Assembly: GCA_947623455.1 (NCBI GenBank)
Contig: OX392528.1
Location: 50,238,322-50,302,321 of the forward strand
DNA from: Mimachlamys varia
Lineage: Eukaryota > Mollusca > Bivalvia > Pectinida > Pectinidae
Direction: 5' to 3'
Length of the DNA stretch: 64,000 bases
The notes beneath the pieces are model-generated. The model worked only from the letters and a program-made list of their open reading frames with translations. It was not told the DNA's origin and did not search any database. Shown here one piece after another: positions 34,870 to 47,781 of this stretch; the first letter of the stretch is position 1, and every line of letters starts with the position of its first letter. Both the position numbers and the translations under genes were made by a program.

Positions 34870-36915
34870 GCGGGTTCATAATTACTAACTAACTAACTAA
34901 CGAAGGAAACATTACAGCCAAGCTTTTAACGAAATGCACTGGTGACTATGACTATGTGACATGGATCCTTAAATCACCTGTATTTTTTTAAATTTTAAAG
35001 CTAATCATGTAAGATTTTCTTTCTTCCTCTAAAGTAGCAGATCTGGAAGAAGACAAAGTTAAAAAAGAAAACCGGTAATCTTGCAAAGTACATAATTAAT
35101 CGCCTCCTACAATTACACTCCATATATTGGGTCTACACCAAAAACAATAACAAAACTGAAAAGCACTGGTATTGGTTTCATTGGTGTTTTGAATCCCTTA
35201 TTTGTCCGATGTGTTGCTGTCATTTGTGAGACCTTTTTAAATGATTCGTTAAAATATGACATGACAAAGCGCAGCTTTATTGTTAATCTCTGTTATTTAC
35301 TGAGAATCAGTCTTGTACTTGTTCAGAAATATATAAAATTTTCATAAATTAAAGTCGGCAAGTCGAAAAAGAACAGGTTTTGAAACAACGACAGAGATAA
35401 ATGCAACAGACATCAGCTGAAAGATATTCCGGTTATTGTCAACCATCCGGAAATAACCGATGACGACCGAGTGTGACGTAACTTAATTGTGTGACGAGTA
35501 TCCGGTTTCCCCACGTGCACTTGAGGGCTACTTCCAGACGAAAAAAAACCTCACAGGCAAAGGGTAGCAAAGGGAAACAACTCTTTTTACGCACGCACGT
35601 GTTACCTATTAAGAACTTCGCTCGGTCGCCCGAGAGCTACGCTCTTATAAAATATATTAAATGTATCACTGTCATGACGACCACTTTCTGATGAATATAA
35701 ACAAAGAAAGCATCACTGACACATACCGATGTGAAAGTTGGTTGTTAAGCCTATGCGTAAATGAAGTGATAAAATGAACTTTTCCAACATTTTAAAGTTT
35801 TTTTATAGCTTTGGAAAAGGAGAAATACTAAAATAGATTTCCAAGTTAATAAACGAAAGGTAAACAGCATTTACAGCTAATAAACAGCTGACAAATGTCG
35901 CTTTCACATTCATAATATTATTCCAAAATATCAACACGACCTTGTGAGTGATATAATTGATGTTTACAGTGATCGACTCAGCAAATAGGTTGCCATCTAT
36001 AAACGTTTTTATAATTGTTCTAGACCTTTTCCCACCTGCTTTTACTACACCTTGCCCGTTCTTGAGTTAAGAAACGAGTTAAGAAAACATCTGTTTTCTA
36101 TGTATTTGTCGAAAGAACGTGATATACGATTTGTTGTGGATATTCCATCTTAACGTCTGTTTCTACTGCTCGTTAAGTTACAGGATTTCTAGATCATAAT
36201 CTCAGCTAAATGGCTGTTAGCTAGACCTGTTCGCATTGATAGTATGAAATTCTTATTTGGTTCAGATTTGTTAACTGATGCTAAACCATGTTTTGTTATT
36301 TGATGGCTGGCCGTAGATTCGGCCGTTTGCATTTTTGCGGAAAGATTATTTGTTCATTTGCGAGGTTCTATTTTATTTTAAATACACTAAACAAACAGTC
36401 AGCCATATGTTTTCGCTTCAGTTTGGTGTTGACACCACTTGCATCAAAACAAAGATGTAAATCTGTCATATTCGTTCATTACGTAAGTCTGCATGTCAAT
36501 ATTTACCGAGGTTTCCTTAACTAAAATTATCATGGTAGTATTACATAACGCTAATGTAAAGTCCTTGCGTAATTGATATATATGTTTGTTAGTTACTTCT
36601 CAAAAGTATGACATAAACATACTGCTCTTAAAATAATCATTCCAAGGCCACGCAGCGTATTAAAAATCTGTTTTTACCTCCTCTGTTCACAAACATGACA
36701 ATAAAACAATTAGGTTTTTCCGACTTTGGTTCAATATTAGAAAGATAGACTCAAAATATCGCATACAAATTAAAGCAGTGAGCCTCAAATATATGCATTT
36801 ATCTCCTCCCAGTAGGGCTTTATGTAAGTTTGTCAGCTAAAGCAATATGTGTTATAGGACTAAAGAACATTGCTAACTTGTTCTTTACTGATATTTATTT
36901 ATTTACAACAAAAAT
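34870..36915. other. Non-coding AT-rich stretch
   Basis: A short (acta)n run near 34886-34903. The mollusc-typical string aagggaaacaactct near 35569, which resembles part of the 14.4 kb minisatellite unit, stands alone here. No exon supported. Confidence 0.4.
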
Positions 36916-36919
36916 GGTC

Positions 36920-37440
36920 AGCTTACTACTAAGCTGTACGACAAATGTGACGATTTCAATTTTCCGATTGTGAACTTGCCACTTCTTGATAGTAACATCC
37001 CTGATTTCCCAATCTACATTTTTCACATGTCGTAGTTGATTTTTTTATTCTAGGGCTTGCTCTAAATATCGAGATGTCCGTGATTGATGACAAACAAACT
37101 TACATTTTTTTGTTCAACGCAGGGATTCGAGAGATGCAGATTGATCAGAACTATGAACACATTTTATGGTCGTCATTTATATCTCATTGAGATATATGCT
37201 TTTTTAATATGCTTATTAGTGTGCTTAATTAATGTGATTGACAAGAGTTATATGGTGGGTGTCGTCGATGACACAAAAGACGCTTACTCTTCTTGAACAT
37301 CAAGTCTCATTCTCTTGTACTTTAACAAGGGTGTTCATGTTAATATTTCCCTTTTGTTCATATTACGCCCCTACAATAATCGATTTTGAGTTCGGATTAT
37401 TGTGTTTTTGACGCTTCGGCATTCTCTTATTATTTTTGAA
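36920..37440 (+). mobile_element. Retroelement family R, copy 6, with reverse-transcriptase C-terminal remnant
   Basis: Near 36949 a frame reads KCDDFNFPIVNLPLLDSNIP. After stops and shifts it resumes near 37084 as QGFERCRLIRTMNTFYGRH and LYLIE, then runs into the core block (GVVDDTKDAYSS). DDFNFPIVN-F-x-SNIP followed by QGF and FYGRH is the C-terminal pattern of a reverse-transcriptase protein family abundant in marine invertebrate genomes. Stops and frameshifts make this copy dead. It shows that the dispersed DEAEDAY sequence is the region 3' of that protein. Confidence 0.75.
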
Positions 37441-38009
37441 CAGTTTTTGAGCAGCATATAAAGTTTACACAACAATGAAATTGATAAAATTATTTATATC
37501 ACATTGATACTAGGCACACACGTGTCCTGTGTATCTGAAACGTACGTCGATATACATTGGATTTGTGTACATGCATTAGCAAGTATTTTCCCTTTTGTGT
37601 ACCGTCAATATCAGACACGTAACGCATATCTGGTTGATGAGCGCGTTCGTTCACGTCTTCAGTACTAAGGTTTAAGACTACGTTCATTGTATTGAGCGTG
37701 TTCCCAGAGGCTTCTACATTACCTGACCTCTCCCCTTCCGTCTGACCCTTTGGTCTGTGAGTAGGATATATAATAATCTAATTTATATAAAGCGCCGGTA
37801 GGAATTTAACCTTGTATAAGACTCCCCATGAAGACATGAAGCACAATGAGCTACTTTTTGTTTACAATTGTACAGGTTGAGACTATTTTTAGAATACGTT
37901 TCTGAATTTGTGCAATTACGGTTCAACAAGTCCTCTAAATGGAGCAGTAGCCATCCCTTAATTTCGAAGTCTGAAACAAGTCTTTTTCAAAAGACCTGTA
38001 CTTAGACAA

Positions 38010-38145
38010 TACCGAAGCGTTAACAAAATCATAATACGAACTCAAAATTGATAACACCAGGGGCAAAATATGAACAAAGGAAATATCTACATAGAGACAC
38101 CTTTAAAAGTGCAATAGAATAAAACCAGATGTTCCGGAAGAGTAA
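38010..38145 (-). mobile_element. Retroelement family R, copy 7
   Basis: Reverse-complement markers: ccgaagcgttaacaaaatc, cgaactcaaaattgat, aggggcaaaatatgaac, ccagatgttccggaagag. Confidence 0.75.
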
Positions 38146-39000
38146 GCATCCGCATGACCTAGATATATAAATTATAAATGTCATTTTGTAACATTCCCCT
38201 AGTTTGCCGAAGAGATTGATATGTATTAAGTTTGGGAAAGTAATTTAATGAATACCACAGCCTTAAATGACTATGCTAACATAGTTAAATACCCTTTTAA
38301 CAGCCTTAATACAAGTTCAGTGTATCTAAATTACTTACATGTAGATATATTGTGAGTTTTGATAAAGGTCTCTGAAAATAACAAACCAGGAAGTTGAAAT
38401 TTAGGGTGTCACATGTAAGTTTTAGAGGGTTAATTGAACACTGATGCATGATTCATGACACGTAATGAACTTTACGATACCATATACACAATCATTTCCT
38501 ATGTACGAATCTTTTATTTTCAAACCTCTTTCGACTACTTTTTGTTTTTGAGTTCTTATTTCATTTTGTTAGTGTTTAATTTATTTGACAAACAAAATTT
38601 TTATTGTCGATATGCTGTAATACTATATCAGATTTATTGTATTTGCGAATCTGAAATAAATTATCTACTTACAAAGATAAATAAACTTTAATATATATCA
38701 ATAACAAACAAAGTTTAGCAAAACACTTGATTAGACTGGTGTGATTACGCCTTACATTACACGAACTTTATATAGAGAACATTTATAAAGATGTCCGCCA
38801 CTAGAGCCGCAACTTGTAAACCGGCCCCGTACTCCTGGCGATAGAAAGCCAATGTATCTGTGATGATAAATGTATTTCCGACTCTATTTCATTAGAACGT
38901 TTGTACTTTTATATTTTTGCTTCAGTTGATTCTGTTTATTGCACGCCTGGCCGTCTCCACGTTTCACGAGTTAAAAGTTACATTTCACTGTTCATTTCAG

Positions 39001-39074
39001 GCACTAGCCGGGACGTAGCAATATTAAACACCCTTGGCGATTCAGTCGCGTACGGGATCACCATAAAACAGTGA
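39001..39074 (+). CDS. Terminal exon candidate, SLC1-transporter-like
   Basis: A strong acceptor (cactgttcatttcag) is followed in phase 2 by 23 codons and a TGA at 39072-39074. The reading is TSRDVAILNTLGDSVAYGIT and then IKQ. In SLC1 glutamate/neutral amino-acid transporters the last conserved helix carries R-T-x3-N-x-LGDS-x-x-x-GI, and this fits at N, LGDS and GI. Against it: it lies on the strand opposite to, and inside the putative intron of, the Spec3-like gene, and no upstream SLC1 exon was found. A nested gene, a pseudogene or chance are all possible. Confidence 0.28.
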
Positions 39075-39327
39075 CTGTTTGAACTATTTAGTAGAGATTT
39101 CACGGAAATACGAGAATATTAAATCTTTCTGTCGTCGGCTTGATCGAACGCAACGATAAGAGATTGCATAATAACTACATTTAGGATTTAAGTTATATAG
39201 AATCGGTGCATTTCTCAACGTCTCCAGTGATTAAGTGATTGTAGTGGTTCATATTGACATTTTTCACTTATTTAATGGCGGTTTATCTGAGGGACGCTAC
39301 GTTGTATATTAAACTTCTTATACACTT

Positions 39328-39576
39328 TACTGTAAAAGTGGAGTTGTTCGCGGTGTGAAAATTTTGCGCTTATTTCGCTGACATTAAATCTCTATGCGAA
39401 TATATCCACATTAGAAAATATTGCACACCACTCAAACTCTACAGTATATATTAGTATTAAAGGTACACAATACAAAACAGAATGACTGACAGCGCGAAAA
39501 TGTCCACATCACAAACCGTTTGGAGGCTGACTAAGCAAAAAATAATCAACGCGCGAAAATATTGGCTTTTACAGTA
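39328..39576. mobile_element. TACTGTAAA MITE, diverged copy D
   Basis: Starts tactgtaaaagtgg and ends ttttacagta, with gcgcgaaaat blocks and internal acagtata copies. Its interior differs from copies A-C, so it may be a composite or a related subfamily. Confidence 0.6.
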
Positions 39577-40079
39577 TATATTATGCGCGTGAAGAAATCA
39601 ATTGAAAGTGACTTTTATTCCTGGGTTTTAATGACTTCATGGTAAATGAGTTCTAGATGTATGTCAGTCATTTAGATCAATGCCTTCCCCGTTTTATTCG
39701 CCACTTTCCGTCCCTCACACCGAGTACAGGTGCACCGGACAAATTGCCGCTAATTATTAGCAGGGAAACCGTGGGCGTTGAGGTTTGACCAATTCCCTCA
39801 CCGTTACAGTCTGGAAGATGTGTCATATACGGTGTACAAGTTATGTCTTCCTATAACATTGTACGGGCAGTTAGCTCGAAACATAAACCTCATCGATATA
39901 GCTTTATGACTCACGAATAGTGATATAACAAGTTCGTTTTACTGTGACAAATTCGTACAAAATACATACAAAAAGTTCGTATGAGGTCTTTGATTATAAA
40001 TTTCCACACATTCTTATTCCACATTGCACATTTTACGGTGCAATCTATAATTCGACTTAATATCCTTATTCCCTGTATG

Positions 40080-40350
40080 GTATGAAGATAGTTTTGAATG
40101 TGCGCATTAGTGTATATGCCTGTTTGTAGTGATTGGGAAGTATGTCTCAGTTCTCACTTTGATGCTATTAAAAGTACTTTAACCTAGATTTACACAGCGG
40201 GTGTCGTAGATGAAGCAGAAGACGATAACTCTTCCGGAACACCTGGTCTTTTACAAAGGTATCCGTTTAAATATTTCTTTTGTTTATTTCTTGCCCCTAG
40301 TTTAACCGATTTCAGTTCGGATTATGGTTTTGTTGACGCTTTGGTATTGC
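40080..40350 (+). mobile_element. Retroelement family R, copy 8
   Basis: Upstream block (gttttgaatgtgcgcattag), core gggtgtcgtagatgaagc and ttgttgacgctttggtatt. Internal deletions remove the tail of the coding-like frame. Confidence 0.8.
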
Positions 40351-41947
40351 TTTTCCCCCACATATTTCGACCTTTACATGTTATGAAGCGAGCTTTTGCA
40401 ATATACATGTATTCACTATATCATACTTTCATTAAATCCCGTTTCTACAACGAAGAGAAAAATAAGAATACCCATATTGTCTGTATCCAAATTTGATGGC
40501 ACTATTATTGAGCTGCTGGTTGAACGTCACTTTACCAGAGGACATAATACCTTCCTTTGTACTTTAATACCGAGGTCGTGTATCCCCCCCCCCTGATTCC
40601 TGCCATATATAAACACGATATCCTTTTATACAAGATCCCCCATCCAGGGTTGTCAATCAAAACTGAGCTGCTTGTAATGACCTACTTCCAGACTCCTATC
40701 TCATCTATATCGCTTTAAACGCGTGTGGATAAATGTTCAGAATATTGAGCGGTGTACACACAAAAAATTGATATGAACACAAATCATTAGAGATTAAATT
40801 TCGATTAAGTGAAGGGCTGGGTCAGAATGTACTGTTACCTACCTCGTTGCTCTATGGGTTGTCCCAAGAGCTCTTATATACCAAATGGATGTGGTATCTT
40901 TATACTAACATAAATTCAAGTCTATATTGATATATCGTAACGAAGATTATCAGTAATATGATAGTCATTGCTGCCGTTTGTCTACAGTTTTATAAAACCC
41001 CTTGGGTTATTTAAGAGTGTAATCGAATTAGAACTCCCGTGGTCAAATGGGGAGGAGTAAGACTTAAATCATGTTTATTGGGAAGGGTAAATATAGTCTG
41101 ATAAGCTGAAATTCCATTCATAAAATATCAGCAGCTGTTTCTGTTTGCTGAAGAATTATCTTGTTGTGGTATGAACTACAGTGCAAGTGCCTGAGGATTT
41201 GTTCCCACAAAAATATTTTAAATGTTTTCAACTTGTATTTTCTTTCGTAAATGATTTAAAAACCACACGCACAAAATAGTTATTGTACATTTAATAATGT
41301 CGTTTGTCTGCAGTTCGCTGTTAATGCTCTGCTTAATAATAAGTTTTTCACTTAAGTTGATATAGATAACTAAAACGATGGCTTCTTTGTTTCACGCATG
41401 TCGTGGCAAATAAAAAAAACCCCCAAAAACAAAGGAAAGACATTTTACTCAACCTTGTTTATATAACACCGGTTTAGAGGAAGTACAACTTCAGAGCGAC
41501 TGTTGAAAAGCTCATTACAGTCACGACCATCGGCCCAAATCAATACCAATTATGCTAATCATCCATTACCGCGGTATTAGATTACTGGCACATATTCCGT
41601 GTGATTGCTCAATTTATTACACTTAGTAACAACATATTTATTTATTAAGTGGAATTGGAATTAGTCGATCTATACCTACAGTCTACGTTCCCGTCGACCA
41701 AGTATAGGGTACTACGTAATGTAGTGTTACTACTACCATAACAAAACCGTGGTATCCACCGTTAAAAAATCGTTTCTGCTTTTAAAAAGTGTTGAAGAAG
41801 AAAACAATGCAAATGAAATAAAACTGATATTGTATTTTCTATTAAAGTATAGAGATCCCCAGGAAAGGTTATATAAGCGCTTAAACCGTGGACATCAATA
41901 ATCAAAGTGAAACATCCATTAACTGTAATTAGTTTAATTCTCTGAAT

Positions 41948-42182
41948 TACTGTAAACCAACTTTTTTTCGCGGCGATTTATTTTCGCGATTAATATGAAA
42001 CGACTATTTCGCGTCGATTTTATTTCTCGATAAATAGGTGATAAATACTATGTATAGATAGTACAGTACTCTTACAGTTGGCATACCTGAAACTATTTCG
42101 CGGCAATTCATGTTCGCGAATTTCAATCTCCCACGAAAAACGCGAAAAATAATCGCACGCGAAAATAAGTTGGTTCACAGTA
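41948..42182. mobile_element. TACTGTAAA / CGCGAAA MITE, copy B
   Basis: tactgtaaaccaac at the left and gttggttcacagta at the right, with the same cgcgaaa-rich interior and central tagtacagtact as copies A and C. Confidence 0.85.
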
Positions 42183-42714
42183 TATATTTTAAAGAACAAA
42201 TAATTGATGACTGAAAACACAGACAGTATAAACTGACTCTCAGAATCCAATAACGAGGCATCGAAACAAATCTATATCTTGATCAAACCATATTGATTAA
42301 AACAAACCGTGTACACTACAGAAAACGAGGGCTAAGACACGTTGATTTATTAGCAGCCTCCTTATATCATGAAATAATCGCCTAAATCAAACTAGCAGTT
42401 CCAGTACCTACAGTGTATATAAATGCATCAACCAGCTCGTTATCATTGAACTTCACGTCATCAATCAAACCTGATAGTATGCTTGTTGCCGTTTATATAA
42501 TATTGAGAAACTTATCAGCAAACTGACACCCGTCATGTCTATAGTACTACGCAGTGCTGGATCCTAATGTAAAATCACAATATCCGAAGATAGTTTTTGC
42601 CTACTTTCAATGTGCTTATGTTAAGAGTGACATTTGTTTACACGCCCTCAGGTGATATAAGTACACTTCAATTTTATATATAATGCCAAGTTAATTATGT
42701 GTGCTCAGCAAGGT

Positions 42715-43070
42715 TTATGGTCGCCATCTATGTCTCATTGAGAACTATTATTTTATCTTTTAGTGATGTGAAGATGGACGTTTTTTGAGTTTGCTCATTA
42801 GAGTGTGTACTTGTTGTGATTGGCAATGATACTCAGTTCCCATTTTGAGAACTTGATGTTTACTTGGACGTGACAAATATTTACATGAACAGTGTCGTTG
42901 ATGAAGCAGAAAACGCTTACTCTTCCGGAACAAGTGGTCTTATTCTCTTGTATTTTTACAAGGATCTCCTTGTAAATCGTTTCTGTGTTCATATTTTGCC
43001 CCTGGTTAAATCGATTTTGAGTTCGGATTATGATTTTGTTAACGCTTCGGTATTCTCTCATGTATTATTC
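42715..43070 (+). mobile_element. Retroelement family R, copy 9
   Basis: One of the longest core copies: ttatggtcgccatctatg, gaagatggacg, gatgaagcagaaaacgc, cccctggttaaatcgatt, gttaacgcttcgg. The coding-like frame is open across 100 codons (VVDEAENAYSSGTSG and onward) without a credible start. Confidence 0.85.
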
Positions 43071-43099
43071 TCAGCAGATATTTCTTCAAACATAACGTT

Positions 43100-44870
43100 C
43101 TTGCGCCTTGGGAATAATTTCCCTCAACTATTTTATTTTATTTTTAAAGATGATATGATTGTATAATTTGCAATTCCATAACAATTGATTGGTATACTTC
43201 TCGCACTTATTGTAACGGTTATTTGTTCCGATAAGTACACAAAACAAAAACAATGTCTGATTTATCATACAATAGCATTGCTGCCTATTATGCCCAACGT
43301 AAACCAACAAAATATAATGTTTGTCTTCTGCTTCACAAATACTAAAAACGTGATAAACAAGGTTTGTAAACAGTTTCTTATTCGGTCATTTCGTCCGACA
43401 TTGGAATATCTCATAATATACAAATAAACATAGGAGGAATGTGTATATAATTCCTTTTTTTTCAAGTCAACTAGATGAAGGATGATTTTTTTCATCAAAA
43501 TTATGAACTAATTTATATTATGGAATTCCCCTTACATATTAGAAGCATCTCTGATGATATCAACCCCTGACATGATGTTATTGTTTTATCTCGAGGCTAC
43601 ATGTACATGAAATCTACAGGAAATTCCACATCTATTTTGCCTGCGTGTAAATTTGGCAACTGACACTGCATACGGTCAATGCCCGCTCGATAACCAAGTT
43701 TTTCTATAATTCGTACAAGCAATGTTAAGAATTGACGTTAAACTCAAAATGAGAATCGCAACGATGGGGAAGCCTAATTCTTGGGTGGGCGAAAAATGAT
43801 AATCATTTCTAATATCCCTTTTAATGAAAATATAGTTACATAATATTACTCTTTTATCGTAACTACAGACTGACAGCGCCGCCTATGATAACTCCAAAAT
43901 GAGGCTTGTATCATTTTGTACAGACGTGTATTGAGATAGCACAGCAATGGATAAGCCTCAGAAACTAGAAATGGATTAGTTTTGATATTTCTGTCGACAA
44001 GTGTATAACATTTGTTAGGGGTACTCATTCGATCGGATACGTAAATAGCTCCCAATCCAGATAAAGGGAGACAATTTTATTGTCTACCTGAACAGTTCTG
44101 TTAAATGGTATTGAAGGCGCCGTCTACTTAAAGAAGAACTCGGTGAAGATGTTCGAATCTTGATGCAGACATCTAAAACCTCTTAATCGCACAGAGACAG
44201 CTGTGTCTGAAGGAATATGACAGGTTGACCTTTAGATGTAATTTCATTGAAGATATAAACAAGGAGTTTGTGATTCGAAAAATATTATGTCTTTACTACT
44301 CACGAGAATAAACAGAATGTGGTGGCACCATCCTGAATTGAAAATCAGCCAGACCAATTTAAGCTTAGATCTTATGCAATGGCACATCGTTTTTCTGTCG
44401 GGCAGCTTTTCGTTAAAAGACTTCTTACCCGGTACGGCTAAATAGCTGTTGCTTAGTTCGGTATGGGCCATCAGCGAACAAGATATTATCGTTGGATAGA
44501 TAAAGATATAGCCTCAATGAGACGATTTGACGTCCAAATATAATGATAGTGCAATAACAATAACATCTACAATACTTTTATTTCGGCCAATGCTACATTA
44601 TGATATTGTAAATGTTAATATTCTAATTTCTCTTTTACTTATTTCCGCAGGAAACTTTTCATTAAATAACAGTATGACACCATACTATAAATAACTTCCT
44701 TCTACATTATTATATATTATTATATATGCATATAAAATAACATAATATTTGCGACAAAAACGTATTATGTGTGGAATTATATCTTGTTTTATTATATACT
44801 TACTATGAAATACAGGGAAATTGTATACTTGATAAATACGCATGTTTTAGTACATATCAGCTCCCCGGGC
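43100..44870. other. No gene certain
   Basis: Contains a small family R fragment (actcaaaatgagaatcgcaa near 43745). A minus-strand ATG followed by 14 codons and a strong donor (ccgg/gtaaga near 44429) has a phase that would fit the exon at 33405-33578, but no other support. Confidence 0.35.
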
Positions 44871-44872
44871 CA

Positions 44873-45065
44873 ATATGGGCAATTCTTCGCTAAGCGGGCT
44901 GAATACACTGTATCAGCCCGCTTGCTGAGCGGGCCGAATACACTGTATCAGCCCGCTTGCTGAGCGGGCCGAATACACTGTATCAGTCCGCTTGCTGAGC
45001 GGGCCGAATACACTGTATCAGTCCGCTTGCTGAGCGGGCCGAATACACTGTATCAGTCCGCTTCC
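44873..45065. repeat. 35-bp tandem repeat with internal hairpin
   Basis: About five units of gaatacactgtatcag followed by (t/c)ccgcttgctgagcgggcc. Each unit holds GCCCGC and GCGGGC as an inverted pair around a seven-base loop. G+C is far above the surroundings. A CRE (tgacgtcat near 45076) lies just beyond. Confidence 0.95.
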
Positions 45066-45320
45066 GAAAATGCCGTGACGTCATATGAGGTTCATGGCGA
45101 TACAACGTTATGGAGTCTATCGTATCAACCACACAAGAGCTTGGTGAATTAATAGAAGAAAAATAGATATAAACGAAGACGCAAATATAGAGGAACAGGT
45201 AAATATTTCCGAATCCAATGCCAATGGTACGATAACAAAACAATGAACAAAAAAGAGACATCATCAGAAAAAGATCATCATGAACCGTTACAAAACTCAA
45301 AGTATATAATATATATATAT

Positions 45321-45502
45321 ATATAGGCTTCTATAAATAAAGAATATGACATGGTCATTTCTATATCAGGCCTTGTATCAACCGTCGACCAAATGTCGAC
45401 CCTTGGGCCTTCGGCCCTCGGGCCGATATTGGGAACTCGGGTTGATACAGGGCCTGTTATGGAAATGGCCATATAATGTTCTCTATTTATAGAAGCCTAT
45501 AT
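45321..45502. mobile_element. Foldback MITE with perfect 19-bp ends
   Basis: atataggcttctataaata at 45321-45339 and its exact complement at 45484-45502. The inverted homology continues inward (atgacatggtcatttcta, caggcc, gtatcaacc) to a G+C-rich centre (gggccttcggccctcgggcc). It adjoins a TA microsatellite. Confidence 0.85.
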
Positions 45503-46504
45503 CCATACTAAATGGGTAATTTATTTGAATAATGTACGTTGAAATGAACATTAATTTTGCTCGCTCCTATTTATCTGAAGATTTTAAACATTGATTTATT
45601 AAGGATTACTACAGTTTAAAGTTATGAAAAAAAATAGTTGTGATTGAATTGATTATGTTTATAATGTAAAAGTAAACGTGTCAATTTTGCAAAAAAAAAT
45701 GTATTTTATCAGATTAATAATTTTATTTTAGATCGACATATTGACATATTAAAAGCACTTAAAAACGTATCGTATAAACTCAAAACTCAAACTATATGAT
45801 CGTTCTAGAATATAAATAAATTAACCAGCTAGTGTTGAAGAGTACAATATAGGACATGCGCACTGGGTGGGGGTTGTCTGCAGAAAAACCCGGATCTATT
45901 CTGAGGGAGCGATCAGTATGTCAGACTGTATGCCAAGAGGGTACAGCATCGGGTTGAAGTTTGTTTGATAATTTCGAAAAAAATCTCGGTCAAATTAAAT
46001 GATGCAGTTGATTTACAGAATTAAACAGGGCGCCCATAGCGAATACATGTGTTATAAACATCAGCAAAGGAACGTCTACGACTCCTATAATAGCATTACT
46101 TTCATAAATTGGAACAAACTCAAAAAACCTTTCAACTGGGTCAATTATATCATTCTTACATCGTGAATCTCACATTAAAGTATCCGTCGTGCTGTAGCGT
46201 GTCAATTTTGCCTCTGATTTATGCGATTCGTGCTTGAGGGACTACTATTTATTATGAAAGCATGACTGTGGACTATTTGTTTTGCAGTTGAAAATGCAAT
46301 AAATAGCACACCGTAAAATGTGTAATAGAAATATTAATTAGATTTGTAGATATTCTCACCAGCAACTTTATCAGCAAACAGTTGCTTATTTTGATATATA
46401 TGATGCAAAAACTTGTCAGCTGTTTTCAGCTGAGTGAATTAATTTTAGTAAGAATTTATTCTTAATTTATCCCCTTAACACTGCTCTGTGTTTATCCTTC
46501 CTAC

Positions 46505-46858
46505 CAAATAAATAATAATTCGAGGTTCTTATATCCCGCTTTATCACGACCCTAGAGGCCGTCTCAAAGTGGTTCACGAATTAGTATCCGTGGGTATAGG
46601 ACCTTAGCCAGCCAGCCAATATCGGTCTCAACTCCCTGGGGAAAATACAACTGGTGCTGCTATTTCGGCGCTCACAGCTAGATTTCTTTAATTTCTAGCA
46701 CTACCCAACCACGTACTCATTTACAGCCGAGTAGACTGTAACAATCAGAGTAAAGTATCTTGCCCAAGGATACAACACAAATGCCTTGATCGTTACTCGA
46801 ACTCGCAACCCTTCGATCACGAGCCCGGTGTCCTACCACTAGACGACCGTGCCTCCAA
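46505..46858 (-). mobile_element. tRNA-derived SINE, family B, copy 2
   Basis: Matches the 2.4-2.8 kb copy throughout: box A tggtctag with one change, gcgagttcgag box B, the body, cgctttgag-like and gataaagcgggatataag tail and aattatt end. Substitutions are scattered, so both copies are old. Confidence 0.85.
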
Positions 46859-47009
46859 ACAGCCAGTAACATAAACAACTAATGAACAAGGAGGTGTTGC
46901 TGAACAGAAAGAAAGATTGAGAAAAAAACCCAGATATAGATGTCAAATGTTAAAAAGAAGTCAGCCAGTCAGTTTTGGTCCTACACATGTCCTAAGAAGA
47001 GTATGGAAA

Positions 47010-47560
47010 GACAGACAGGAAAACCACTAATATCGGTAGGTCTTCGACTGTTTGTGACAGAAATAAAAAATTCAACAATCGCATTACCGAGCACTTTTAT
47101 ACACCTCAAACCCAGAAAACCCTAAAGGAGAAAGCATCACAGCATACACTTACACAGAAAGCCGATCACATAAAATAAAACACCAAGTTTGAACAGGACC
47201 TTTTCTTTAATATTTGAACTATATAACAGCAAATATTATGCATGATACTTTAAAAAAATTGAATATAACGAAGCGAACACAAAACAATATTCCGAACCAA
47301 ACAATGATTCAACAAGGAGCAATATATGAACAAATGAAAGATCTGCATAGAGACTCTTAAAACGTACAAGATAAATAGGACCAGGGGTTCCGGAAGAGTA
47401 AGCGTCTTCTACTTCATCGACGACACCAGTCATGTAAATCTTGGTCACATCCAAGTAAATGGCATCAAAGTGAGAACCGAGGCATCTTTCTCAAACAGAA
47501 TAAGCAGGCACACAAATGAGCATTTTCAAAAACATCCATCTTCATATATACCGGAAAGCC
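47010..47560 (-). mobile_element. Retroelement family R, copy 10
   Basis: Minus strand from the upstream block (gaagatggatgtttttgaa) through the core (VVDEVEDAYSSGTPG) into a 3' extension (gaaaaggtcctgttc, ctttctcctttagggttt, cgaagacctaccgatat) shared with copy 11 at 48.9 kb. It extends the family about 250 bp 3' of the core. Confidence 0.8.
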
Positions 47561-47705
47561 AATGTGTAATTATTGATGTCATCAATATCTTTATTTTCGC
47601 CATACTTGATTATAATGTAATGATTTATGTCAATGCTATTGCTATCTGTTTTTGCTGCAGTACATAATTCGTCCCTTTGTCTATCCAATGAGTCTTTGCG
47701 TCTTT

Positions 47706-47781
47706 GTTTCTTTGAAATTGAGTTTGTTCAGACCTTGTGTAAGGTTACACAAAGTATGAACAAACTTAATTTCAAAGAGAC
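47706..47781. repeat. 37-bp inverted repeat with 2-nt loop
   Basis: Arms 47706-47742 and 47745-47781 pair with only a few mismatches around gg. This is nearly a continuous palindrome and could extrude as a cruciform or transcribe into a tight hairpin. Confidence 0.85.

Noticed and set aside
40843..40880. Minus-strand TATATAAG followed by donor gag/gtaggt, as a promoter plus first exon
   Set aside because: The expected start site would leave a first exon of only a few bases.
44388..44471. ATG plus 14 codons ending at a strong donor, minus strand
   Set aside because: Phase would fit the 33405-33578 exon, but it would bypass the first membrane helix expected for the family. Kept only as a possible alternative start.
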